From Sipunculus nudus (Eukaryota; Annelida; Sipuncula; Golfingiida; Sipunculidae), in NCBI GenBank assembly GCA_026874595.1, contig CM049307.1:27936362-28000361 (forward strand): a DNA stretch of 64,000 nucleotides. Direction: 5' to 3'. Shown one piece after another: positions 39,789-51,347 of this stretch. Numbering within the stretch: position 1 is the stretch's first letter; the number at the start of each line of letters is the position of its first letter. The notes beneath the pieces are model-generated. The model was not told the origin of the DNA. It saw only the letters and a program-made list of their open reading frames with translations, and made no database searches. A program made the translations under genes and the position numbers.

Positions 39789-40349
39789 CTTGAAGTATCA
39801 AAAATTGCCATTAGCCTTGAAGCGTCAGTCTCAGACTTTAGAGTGGTAATATATTTTCGGGCGTTTTATAACACCATTTACTCATGGACAGATGATGTGA
39901 AAAGGGCTTTGGCCCTTAAATGCACGATAAACGGCGCCAACCGCTGTGCGTGGGTTATGATGCTACTGAACAGCCAATATTACATATGGTTTTTACATTT
40001 TTCACATATGTCTGGGAGAATAGGTTCTGGTTTCACTCGCTACTCTTTTTATACCACATTAGGAGTTTTGACGACTCTGCTAGGCATGATCCAAGTCCGT
40101 CTGTCCCGGAATACGATTAGGAGAAAAGTGGGTTCAAACATAGGTATTTTGTTGGGACAGATCATGAGTAGAATGTTAGACATCTCATACCTATCCTGTA
40201 CAGGTAGGGTTTACGGGAAAATAACTTTGGTCACTTTCATTCGTACTGAAAACAGTAATGACGTGCATGCATTAGATAATATCATACAATTAGGCACTGT
40301 CAACAGTCGTGATCTGAAGGACAGGTATAAACAGTGCTACAAACAATAA
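39768..40349 (+). CDS. open frame of 193 codons, doubtful gene
   Basis: The longest uninterrupted plus-strand frame in this part of the window, with an ATG at 39768 and a stop at 40347-40349. A run of 193 codons is unusually long for sequence this AT-rich, which is the only reason to list it. The translation shows no motif that I recognise, no clear signal peptide and only weakly hydrophobic patches. Its first 20 bp overlap the antisense decayed gene at 39277-39788. There is no good promoter or polyadenylation context. It may be a chance frame, a species-specific gene or part of an unrecognised repeat. Confidence 0.2.
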   Translation: MVDGVGHLEVSKIAISLEASVSDFRVVIYFRAFYNTIYSWTDDVKRALALKCTINGANRCAWVMMLLNSQYYIWFLHFSHMSGRIGSGFTRYSFYTTLGVLTTLLGMIQVRLSRNTIRRKVGSNIGILLGQIMSRMLDISYLSCTGRVYGKITLVTFIRTENSNDVHALDNIIQLGTVNSRDLKDRYKQCYKQ

Positions 40350-41058
40350 ACCCTTGGAAAGGAATTATTATAGGAAATAAAAATAATTTAACGTTAATCG
40401 TACACTACTATTTTTTATTGTTTTGTTGTATTCGTGATTTTGACGAATCTCTAAAAAAGAAAAAACTGCTCTTAAAATTATTGGTGTCTCAGTCGAACAT
40501 GTTAATGAATGGAACAATTAAAAGAAGAATCCTTTATTAAGGCTAGATGGAATCTTTATAAATCACAACCACTGTATGAGTTTTCATTTAATGTCTTCAT
40601 AAACACTTTAGAAACTTTACCGTCTGAGCATTTAGCCCTGTAACGAATACATCATAATCATTTATATTGCAATTTTTCATAATGACAACGCTAAGCAATT
40701 ACCTGTATTATTTAATTTTCTTAATGGACTTAATTAAATTTTATAATTTATGGATTGTTCTACAAGGCGAACCCGATAAAAGAATCGTTATTTATGTCAG
40801 AGATAATCAGAGTCATATTCTACATCAGACTGATAAAACAGGTCAGCCTTATCTAAAAAAAGATTACAGTAAAGGAACGGATGAGAATATGTTGAATTGG
40901 TTATACCCAAAGACATCCGGCTATAATTAACAATTTGATGAAAATTTAGGTTTGGTTAAACTCTATTTTGAGTATTACATATATAAATTGATTTATTTGG
41001 GTTAATATTTGAAATAGCTGTTATAATATAAGGAATATCCACTTGAAATCTGCATATT
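40350..41058. other. unrecognised AT-rich sequence
   Basis: No gene or repeat supported. Confidence 0.35.
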
Positions 41059-41147
41059 AAGGAATGTAAGCGGGGGTTCCTCTTGTAGAATACTCCCACA
41101 CCAAGGAATGCAAGTGGTGGTCCCTATTTTAGCATACTCACACACTA
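41059..41147 (+). repeat. 44 bp direct tandem repeat, two copies
   Basis: Units begin AAGGAATGTAAGCGG (41059) and AAGGAATGCAAGTGG (41103). A third start, AAGGAATAC, at 41147 is cut short. The units match at most positions. Confidence 0.8.
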
Positions 41148-41179
41148 AGGAATACATGTTCCCGCTAGCTGAAACACCG

Positions 41180-41267
41180 CGTGTTGCCGCTCACAATAGG
41201 ACCTTGTTATGGTAAACAGACACACATAAGCTGTGTTTATCAACACGCAGAGCCATAACAAGGTCTT
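41180..41267. repeat. overlapping inverted repeats
   Basis: AGGACCTTGTTATGG (41198-41212) pairs with CCATAACAAGGTCTT (41253-41267). An interlocked second pair, GCGTGTTG (41180-41187) and CAACACGC (41241-41248), could form instead. The strands could therefore adopt alternative hairpins. It lies directly after the 44 bp tandem repeat. Confidence 0.6.
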
Positions 41268-41758
41268 AAACAGCCATATGTGAGGTACTGTGACTGTGTG
41301 CTTGGATGGTTTTGCTGAGAAACTTTTGTATAAAGCAAACCTGAACTGATAGTGTGAAAGAATAGGTATAATATTTTGTCTGATTATGTCCCTTTGAACA
41401 TTTTTGTATTTCATGTTTAAGATTATCAGACCTTCATGTATCTTAAAATACTAAAATAGCAATAAGTGTCGAATCCTGGTATTACCCAAACATCATTTTC
41501 TATATATTGGGGACATTGGAAGAAATTGATATGTAAAAATAAGCAGATTTTTACTACATATACATTCTAATATACTTTACAGTAAGCCTGCAATTCATTT
41601 AATTATGATTTGTTATTCCACTAGGAATTAAGTTTCTTCTCTAAATGATAACAAAATTTAGTTCCACATAATATAGGATATATAAAGGATGATGTAATGT
41701 TATTATTCCCGATTAGAACTGCACATCGGATATTTATCAGTTTGTCCTGAACGCTCAA
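41268..41758. other. unrecognised AT-rich sequence
   Basis: Left flank of the TIR element. No feature supported. Confidence 0.35.
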
Positions 41759-41857
41759 TAGTCTAGTAGGAAATAGGGGGTATCATGCACCCTCTGAAAT
41801 ATACTTCTAATTGGTGTTTCTATATTGCAAGAAATGTGTAGAAAATGATTAGCTATG

Positions 41858-42952
41858 TTAAAAAGTTGTCCGGATGTCCCACATATGATTTTTATGCAAA
41901 TTAGTGCCGCCATTACCGAAAAATCTAGCAACATCTTGGTACTTATCTGCGCTTCCTAGAGTGTAGGCTCTTGCAAGGGCATTAGAAACAGTGGTTTTTG
42001 AATTGTACACAAGCCAGAATGAAATAGCATCACCTTTGTCACGATTCACCTTCATGAAGCTGACATCGTCCTTGATTTGGTCATTCTGTAGGCGTTTCAG
42101 TAGTTTCTCAGAGCGATAGTTTGGGTTCTCATATCCATGCTGTTTCAGTTCTTCAACATAAAGCAAACGCAAGGAAGATAGCTGAAGTACCTCATTCTGC
42201 TGGACAACATGGGTTTGAATATGCTCCAGTACTAAGCTGAGTGCCTTCTCATGGGCAGCTGACATGCAAGCATAATCAGTATCCTTTGATCCCTTGGCCT
42301 TGTGAAAATTGCGTTCGTAGTTAGCGAATGCTGTGCGGAAAGATTTGAAGCATGATGGATGGTGTTTGGCCTCACAAGCAAAAAGGTCTTTGTCTTTGAC
42401 CTGTCGATGAAGTCGAACTAGACCCAATTTCTGGGCCCGTGTTTCGATTTGCTCCCATGCATTGTCTTTATTCTTATAAGACGAGAAGTTTTCAACTCTC
42501 TCAGTTTTGCGATCAGCACCTTTGATCTCCACTTTGTCACAGAAAATACACTGTGGTGGGAAGATGGGTCCAGAAGACAGTTTACGAGGGGAGTGATGCC
42601 ATTGTGAGGTTGATGCTTCTGGTTCTGCATCATCTCCCAGAAGATGGAGGTTTCCAGTAAATCGCTGATAACACTGGCGGTGATACCCAAAACTTTCCAG
42701 GTCATCAGGGAGAGTTGTGGGGATCTGGTCACACACTGGCTGCATACGATATGGGGAGTCATGTGCTTGGTGGAGACGTCGGTCTCGGATGTTATGAAGC
42801 TGCTGTAGTTTTTCATTGGCAGTTCCTATGATTCCACTGAGGGGTGTAAAATGACCATGGTCAGACAATGCCTGTAAATGAAGAATGCAGGTAAGTCTTT
42901 GGGGAGTGCGGGTTGCAGCATCCATGCTCCGTCCACGCTTTTTTTTGGGCAT
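41858..42952 (-). CDS. transposon-associated protein with duplicated CxxC/HxxC zinc-binding modules (364 aa)
   Basis: Longest intact frame in the window. The N-terminus is basic (MPKKKRGRS, a likely nuclear signal). Two zinc-binding modules follow: Cys22 with His91-x2-Cys94, then Cys135-x2-Cys138 with His198-x2-Cys201. Residues 205-320 are helical and charged, with the pattern FRTAFANYERNFHK, LSSLRLLYVEELKQHGYENP, YRSEKLLKRL. From memory this layout occurs in large multicopy invertebrate proteins of unknown role, often much longer than 364 residues. The last 22 residues (from Arg343, RFFGNGGTNLHKNHMWDIRT) and the stop codon lie inside the left TIR, so the natural C-terminus seems to have been lost by deletion. 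ATG at 42950-42952 is the first in frame. Function is unknown; binding of the element's DNA is an inference. Confidence 0.7.
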   Translation of the reverse strand: MPKKKRGRSMDAATRTPQRLTCILHLQALSDHGHFTPLSGIIGTANEKLQQLHNIRDRRLHQAHDSPYRMQPVCDQIPTTLPDDLESFGYHRQCYQRFTGNLHLLGDDAEPEASTSQWHHSPRKLSSGPIFPPQCIFCDKVEIKGADRKTERVENFSSYKNKDNAWEQIETRAQKLGLVRLHRQVKDKDLFACEAKHHPSCFKSFRTAFANYERNFHKAKGSKDTDYACMSAAHEKALSLVLEHIQTHVVQQNEVLQLSSLRLLYVEELKQHGYENPNYRSEKLLKRLQNDQIKDDVSFMKVNRDKGDAISFWLVYNSKTTVSNALARAYTLGSADKYQDVARFFGNGGTNLHKNHMWDIRTTF

Positions 42953-43079
42953 GATGGGTTAGTACTTCTACCACCACCAAACTACACTATGCTACCACCA
43001 CGCTCTACTACACTGTTTATCTGGAATGGAAAAGAGAAATGACTATTAATACCAAGGCTAATAGCAACAGGTTAAGAAA

Positions 43080-43480
43080 AGGGTATCATGCAACCCCCAT
43101 AAATCTTCTGAAAGATCAGGGAAAAAACAACAGATTTTTGTCAGCTATGACAGCATTAATTTGCCACAGACACATGAGCTCACTTCAAGAGTAATTTTAT
43201 AATATTTGCCCCTCAAAACATGGTTCTAGACACCTTATTTGTTGAGTTATCTGCAATATTGACTGAGATACATAAAAAAATGGATTTTTCCGTAATGTCG
43301 GCACTAATATGCATACTAAGATGCCATGGACGCATGCTGTTACTTCAAGAGTAGTTTTATCACAATCTTTAACCATGAAAACATGGGTCTAGACACATTA
43401 TTTGTTGAGTTATCTGCATTACAGGCTGAGATATAGCGAATAATAGATTTTTCGGTAATGGTGGCACTAATTTGCATAAA
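43080..43480 (-). repeat. subterminal direct repeats of the TIR element
   Basis: A module of about 150 bp containing CTTCAAGAGTA, TAGACACNTTATTTGTTGAG, TATCTGCA and a GATTTTTCNGTAATG..GGCACTAAT block occurs at about 43180-43315 and 43335-43480, the second running into the right TIR. A partial third module starts near 43130. At 43081, GGTATCATGCAACCCCC copies the terminal GGTATCATGCACCC motif in direct orientation. Such repeats are often transposase binding sites. Confidence 0.7.
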
Positions 43481-43613
43481 AATCATATGTGGGACATCCG
43501 GACAACTTTTTAACATAGCTAATCATTTTCTACACATTTTTTGCAATATAGAAACACCAATTAGAAGTATATTTCAGGGGGGTGCATGATGACCCCTATT
43601 TCCAACTGGACTA

Positions 43614-44340
43614 CAATGCATTGAACCCTACACGCATGTTCACAATGGAATCCAGAAAGGCATTTTAGTTGTTCCATATACTTTCATAATATAATCGTTC
43701 TGTTGAAGAATGTGTTGAACCTGTATCCTTCTAAGACTAGCTGTTTTTTAATCATGTTAGGCCCCAATACAAAAATATCGTGAAATGTGTATGATGATTA
43801 TTAATGTTTGTTCTATCAAAGCACCATTTCGCGTGATTATACTAGAAAACGAAGCTGTGTGCAAGAACACATGTGATTATTTGTACTTAAAGAATCTTCA
43901 TATTGTCGTTCGAGGGGAAAAAAAGGTACTCACATTTTTATGACCAATTGTACACGTAGATGTTCTACCTATGTTGGTAATAAAAACACAGGAATAATAA
44001 TTTCTTCTTTGGCATCATGTACCTGTTCTTTTCGCATCCATACCAACACGTAAACACAGTGCGACTACCCAGGGAGCTGTCATGACTTTCATTTAAATAA
44101 ATGAATGAAACAAAACCGGTGACAACCGCCGATCATTGGTTAAATATAAGTGATACACGGAAGTTTGCAAGCGCTGTGATTATTTTCAAATATTGTTTCT
44201 TTTTGCATTTTTAAGGTTAAGTAAAATTGATTTTTTTTTCACTTGGGGTTCAGATGATAGTGTTACGAAACATTATATCAACAGATCACGTATGCGTGAT
44301 GAACACAAACCGTGCTAAGGAGATATAAAAATTCAGATTC
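43614..44340. other. unrecognised sequence
   Basis: Between the TIR element and the LTR. No supported feature. Confidence 0.3.
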
Positions 44341-45141
44341 TGTACCACTAGGCAGCGTGAAATTTCTAGGGGAATGAATAAAGGAGTCAGTGGTTTTTTG
44401 TTAACAAATAACTATAATTTATTCTTAAAACAACCCTAACATTACAATACACTAAATCAATACAATTACACAGTATAAAAGCAGTATCACAACAAATCAA
44501 TATAATCACACAGTAAAATAAACAAAGTGCACAGTACCTGGATACCACCACTGTCACAGCGATAAGTCCTTTAAAATGTATAAACCTGGCGAACAGTTCA
44601 CACGAATTCTCTCGAAGAATAACATTCTAATGTAAAGCTCTTGTAACAATCCAGAAGGTAAACTTGAGGCAGGCAGCATTAAATTGTACAGAGTTAATAA
44701 AAGTAGAATCCCTGAAATTACTGGATAATGGGATAGGTCCCACACACTGACTAACTTGCTTCCATGTACTCTGGAATATTCTCTCCCCTCTCTCTCGGCT
44801 TTAAAACACAGCCCCCTATTTATAACTTCTCACCTCAAGCCGTGAAGCTTGTATTTCTCAAACAATCTAAAGAATCTAACATAATACACAGTAAACACGC
44901 ATTACAGGAATCATTTAGAAAAACATCGCTGTATCTCTACATACCAGGGTCCACACGTGAGTCCGACCCGACTCGGCCAGGCGAGAAAGCCCAAGCTAGC
45001 ATGACAACGAGAGTTCAACCAGTACGCCTTAAATTGAGAATGCAATACCCGGCCAGGCGTGGCCGTTTCAACCTGAGTTATGCGTGGCATACAAACAAAA
45101 TGCCAACAACATCGCACACAATAAAAGGGGCACCTGTAACA
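44341..45141 (-). mobile_element. isolated (solo) LTR of an LTR retrotransposon, probably Gypsy-like
   Basis: About 800 bp bounded by TGTACC and GTAACA, the expected TG...CA ends. Read on the minus strand it has a TATA box (complement of 44816-44824), a GC-rich stretch upstream of it, and an AATAAA signal (complement of 44418-44423) downstream in the right order for U3-R-U5. No primer-binding site or polypurine tract is visible next to the ends, no internal protein region adjoins it, and target duplications are not clear. It is a fossil. The family is a guess and the age cannot be set from a single LTR. Confidence 0.55.
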
Positions 45142-46894
45142 ATAGTCAATACGTTTTCCTTTTATGAAGAGGCATATCTAGTATTTAAATAAATGAGTAT
45201 ACCTAAGCCATATCGATATCCCTGCGTCAGTCCTATTAGACTGGCACAGTCCATGAAATAGTTATGACTTAATTGTTGCTTCTGACAGAGAAATCAAACG
45301 TTCCCTCGTTGTATCGCACTTAGTATCGGTACCGCCATCTTGCGGCAACTCGTATAACAAATTGGCAACTATCTGACCTTCTGATTTCATGGACTGGTAA
45401 TCTTGGCAGGTTCCCGGACGGTCAGCGCCACACATCACCGCCTCGCTGTACTAAGGTCTCTTCCAGTGACGTCAGCAGTGGTCTTTCCCAGGATCTTTTT
45501 CAAAACCAGCATGGTTTATTCAGTCATCGCCTATACCGGGCTTCCAATTGGCTACTAATATTCCCACTTAATTTGTATTAATAGTTTAAGGCCGTCGCTT
45601 ATGTTGAGTTCGGCGAGACTTTTAAACACTATAACCCTCAGCCTGTCAGCCGCAGTCAAAATGTACCGGCTGACTGAAACGATCACGCTTCGCGAGTTGC
45701 AATTTGACAGTTAATACACGGGTTCAGACAAATGCTGCCAGCTGCTCTTGTCAACTGGGCAGAGCGAATTTTACTGGACCTGTCGGTAAAAAATGGTTGC
45801 GATGGTGTCTACAATATGCACTTACATTTGGCCCATGGACCGTAACATTCGTTCAGCAGAGATATATAATAGGACACGAGGTCCATGTGTGGACTACCTA
45901 AATACATGATTTCAGTGCGAATGTTACCAAGCGGGTCGAGCTGTGGGACGGCTGTTGGCGTTCTCATAGCAACGATGCCACTCACATGAGGCGTAACGGC
46001 CTGAGATGCAAATACGGGGGAATCGTCGGGTCCTTTAAGAGCCTTGTGACGCCTTAATATGCAAATATCAGGGATACACCATACGGACTTTACGGGGCTT
46101 TAGTGTTAAGAGCTGGCATGGAGTTAAGTCTATCGGTATATGGAATTACGTTTTATTTTAAGCATTTTATTAGTAAACGCAAATACTAAAGCCCAGCCAG
46201 GGCTAACGTCCTATTAACTATTTTAGAGTTTGTATTGGGCAAATTTTCACTTAAATTCAGGATCAATGTTTTGGTGACATAGAAATACGCAAATATGCAT
46301 AAATATTTTGTACCTGATCACCGATTTAATTTAATTAATTTTCAACTGGTAATCAGAATCCTGCAGTGGTCATGTTAATATACAATGAGGTTGACAGGCT
46401 GAGTGACATACACTAAGAAACGTAATGCTAATTTGTCAGATTAATTTGTCAGATGGACATTATATCAGTTTCCTCAGCGTTTATTGAGAAAATATTGTGG
46501 ATCCATTCACACTAAACGCACGCATGCTTAGAATTTTGCGCTTGATGCACAATGTTGACGGGACCTAGAGAATCTTGTCAAACAAAGACGCTGTTAAAGC
46601 CATCGAGATCTGGGACGACTGCTGTGTATAGACCCTGCGTGAGCAGCATATATATGGCATTCGACGAAGAAAACCGATTACATCAGATGCCAATGGTATT
46701 TAAACCATTGTTCAGTAAAGAAAACATTAATACGAATCAAACATGAATAAACTTTTAACATGTACTCACCAGTTAGATACATGAAAACACAATACCATAC
46801 CTTTGAGCAAATATATTGTATATTATATCTAAACAAGGAAAACGTTGATCCGTGGTATAACTCCGGCATGTCCCCCGCCCGTTGTGGAGGTAGC
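45142..46894. other. unrecognised sequence
   Basis: No gene, RNA or mobile element supported. The short frames are random-length. Confidence 0.35.
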
Positions 46895-47430
46895 CTTTCA
46901 TGATTTGTCTCAATGCTGAGAGTTTGGTAACTGTACCTCAATTTTTTTCCATGTTATTATGTTAACATCATGAAAGCATGATAGCCTCTTTGAACAATAC
47001 ATCAAGATCACCCATATTGAAACTTGAGTTAGGCCTTCGTGAGGTTTATGAATACTGCAAATTTGATGGCTGTGCCTCCATTTTCTTTTCAAGTTGTTGT
47101 GTTAACATCATTTTAGCCTTAGCGCCTCTGTGACCTTGAAAAGTACGTCAAGGTCATCCATATTCAAACCTGATCTAACCCTTCAGGAGATGTATCAATA
47201 CTGTACGTTTGGTGACTGTGCCTTAAATTCTTTTCAAGGTATTGCGTAAACATCATTTTAGCATGATCGCCTCTGTGACCTTAAAAATGTATCAAGTTCA
47301 TCCAGATTAGAACTTGCCTTGCATTTCATGAGTTGCATCAATGGTTTGAGTATGGTGACCATATGTTAAATTGTTATTTTCGTTATTGCGTTAACATCCT
47401 ATCTCTGACGGACGGACGGACCCTCACCAT
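46895..47430 (+). repeat. ~145 bp tandem array ending in (ACGG)n
   Basis: Units start at GTTAACATCATGAAAGC (46961), GTTAACATCATTTTAGC (47101), GTAAACATCATTTTAGC (47246) and a last partial GTTAACATC (47390): periods 140, 145 and 144 bp. Most units include CCTCTGTGACCTT and a CAAGGTCATCC-like block, so they carry inverted TGACCT/AGGTCA hexamers. The array ends in GACGGACGGACGGACC. Tandem cores of this length next to an ACGG-type microsatellite are a known build of non-autonomous bivalve elements (pearl and Helitron-related groups). I infer that kind of origin but see no termini. Confidence 0.7.
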
Positions 47431-47533
47431 TTCTGTTCGACGACGACGGGGAAAAACACAGAAACACAGACCGAGAATGCTAACATATTTTTGTTTATAA
47501 ATGTTCAGCAATATAGTGATTTTATTAAGAAGT

Positions 47534-47909
47534 AACGGCTTCTGTTGAAGAGCACAGGCCTCAAACCGGGAGTTCCAATCCCAGCCGAGGCGGTGAGACT
47601 TCTTACGGTTGGCCCCGACCCAGGGTGAGCGCCCTGTAGGCTTAAGGAGGAGATTGCGCCTGACAGTCGCGTTTCACTGACAAACGAGTGTGCCTTTCGG
47701 GGGTTCCTCGGTGGTTTGACCCAGCAATGATCCAGCAATGACACACACCCAGGACCCGCGAGAGTGGCATAGCGAACCTGGTTGATACCTAGATAATCGG
47801 GTAATTCCCTGCCACGTAGTGCGGAACCGGAATGGAACTCTGCTGATGTACATAGCACATTGTTAAGCAAGCATTAAAAAATAGCGGCGGTTAACGTCCA
47901 TCAAAAAAG
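47534..47909 (+). mobile_element. tRNA-derived SINE, near full length (family A, copy 2)
   Basis: Head ACGGCTTCTGTTGAAGAGC with a B box GAGTTCCAATCCC (about 47570-47582), shortened in the anticodon region. Body GACCCAGGGTGAGCG, CAGTCGCGTTTCACTGACAA and GGGTTCCTCGGTGGTTTGAC. 3' end GCATTAAAAAATAGCGGCGG followed by an A-rich tail at 47902-47909. It aligns block by block with 1392-1757, including the GGAATGGAA(T/C)TCTGC segment. Confidence 0.8.
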
Positions 47910-48199
47910 AAAAATTTCAAATTTGATAAACTTACATTTGTTTCCCTTATTTAATGAAAATCGTTATATAATCATACACTTAACAGCATTTCTATTATTA
48001 TATATCATGATTTACATAAAAGAATTTAATATTTAAAAATCTTTTAAAAAAGTTAAAAAAAATATGTGCCTAAAATACACTGAGATAAGTCTTTGTATAA
48101 AACACGGTATATTAATTTTAAATCAAATAAGTATATCTTACAACTTTTCTTTTCAAAATTACTTTCACATGTTTAACTCTGTTATATCAATCGTATACT

Positions 48200-50119
<1,920 letters not shown>

Positions 50120-50305
50120 TTATTACTTCAACATTCGCCTGCCGCCTATCACCAGTACCCATTCACTACTCGTCGGAGAGAGTGTACCATTGTTTTAAAG
50201 ACGTTGCCCAGCATTCTTAGGGTGGAAGGCGGTCAGAGCGACACGCGAACCCATAAACGTTGCGGGCACAAGCCCTGCGCATCAATCATTATGCCACTAC
50301 GCTCC
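50120..50305 (-). mobile_element. tRNA-derived SINE fragment (family C, tRNA-Thr-like head)
   Basis: On the minus strand, 50305 down to about 50233 reads GGAGCGTAGTGGCATAATG ... GGGTTCGCG ... CGCTCTGACC. The acceptor ends pair (GGAGCG with CGCTCT), the A box (TAGTGGCATAATG) and B box (GGGTTCGCGTG) are in place, and the anticodon loop reads CTTGTGC, so the ancestor may be tRNA-Thr(UGU). The stem is imperfect and unrelated downstream sequence (GCTGGGCAACGTC, GGTACACTCTCTCC) follows, so it is a SINE head and not a working tRNA gene. Confidence 0.6.
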
Positions 50306-51347
50306 ACATAAAATATACAAAGATACATGAATTACAGGGGCGTGTATGTCACAAATCCTCACTGAAATTTCAACTCGCAGGATTCGTTGATTGTAATGTT
50401 TTAAGCGGTATTTATAATGAAACTGTGACTTTTCTTACTTTTAATAAATATTTTAAACGTTCGAGAATAAATTAAACGTAAGAAAAGGCTTAGATCACAA
50501 ATTCCGAATATTATTTTTGTCACCTTTTTTAAATGCTGATGCGGTCAGAGTGACCTTCTGGCAGGTTTTTTTTGGCAGTGAGCTTTTGGCGGCATCTGAT
50601 CATGAACCAAGTCATTGACCGGTCGTGGGCGTGTCCGGCGCCGTATTCTCTCAGGCTGCCAGCAATGTTGGTGTTAAGTCTATGAAATTTATACGCTACC
50701 AGAGCCGTCTGCTGTATCAAGCATGGTCCTGACTTTCAAGCATGTCAGACCTCGGCGCTGAAGATGTCATCTACATACCATGCGATCTGATGGGAGCCTG
50801 TTCTACTTTGGCCGTGAATATCGAATCAGGCAATTATTTTGGACCGGTAAACTTACCATGACACAAGTCTTACAGGAAATGAACTGGAACAGCTATCACA
50901 CCTATAGCAAGTGATGACTTAGCAAAAAAGTATACATGTTAGCTCACAAACCAAAGTGTAAACCTCTAGAGGTTATAAGTCATATAAAATGAATGTCTTT
51001 AGCTGCAAGGCCTAGGATTTTGTTATGGTCTGCTGTATAACCGTTTTTGAACACAGGTGCATTGTACATGTCCCCGAACTGTCAGTGGTCCATGTGTTCA
51101 TGCCATAGCATGAATTTATGTCTTTGCTATACCTTTAAATGGAGGTACTATATTATGTTTCCCCAGTCTCTTTGTAACTTTATTTGAAATATATGAACGA
51201 ATTTATACGAAATTTATACATGTACGTTATATTTACCGTCATATCTAACCACGATAAATATGATGTGAACCTGGGACTTATTTTCAGTGTATTCATGAAT
51301 TTATCCTATATAGCGGTATAGTACTTGATAAACAACGGGCTAAGCCC
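50306..51347. other. unrecognised sequence
   Basis: No gene or element supported. Confidence 0.35.

Larger units (their letters stand above)
41759..43613 (-). mobile_element. TIR DNA transposon (about 1855 bp) with captured or own zinc-binding ORF, family not assigned
   Basis: Terminal inverted repeats of about 170 bp: left 41759-41928, right 43446-43613. They match closely across TAGTCTAGT/ACTGGACTA tips, GGAAATAGGGG, ATCATGCACC, AATTGGTGTTTCTATATTGCA and the GTCCGGATGTCCCACATATG block. The trinucleotide CAA lies just outside both ends (41756-41758 and 43614-43616), a possible 3 bp target duplication. The inner part holds one minus-strand ORF (41858-42952) and repeated subterminal segments (43080-43480). 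No DDE/D transposase core is visible. The element is short for an autonomous transposon and is best read as an internal-deletion derivative in which the 5' part of the gene remains. Confidence 0.8.

Noticed and set aside
44764-45192. 142-codon plus-strand frame
   Set aside because: Lies antisense within the LTR and extends past its edge; no domain.
46895-47430. CRISPR-like array
   Set aside because: Units are ~145 bp, fully repetitive without unique spacers, and the genome is eukaryotic.
50233-50305. Functional tRNA gene
   Set aside because: Anticodon stem is mismatched, and unrelated SINE-like body follows instead of a Pol III terminator; treated as a SINE head.
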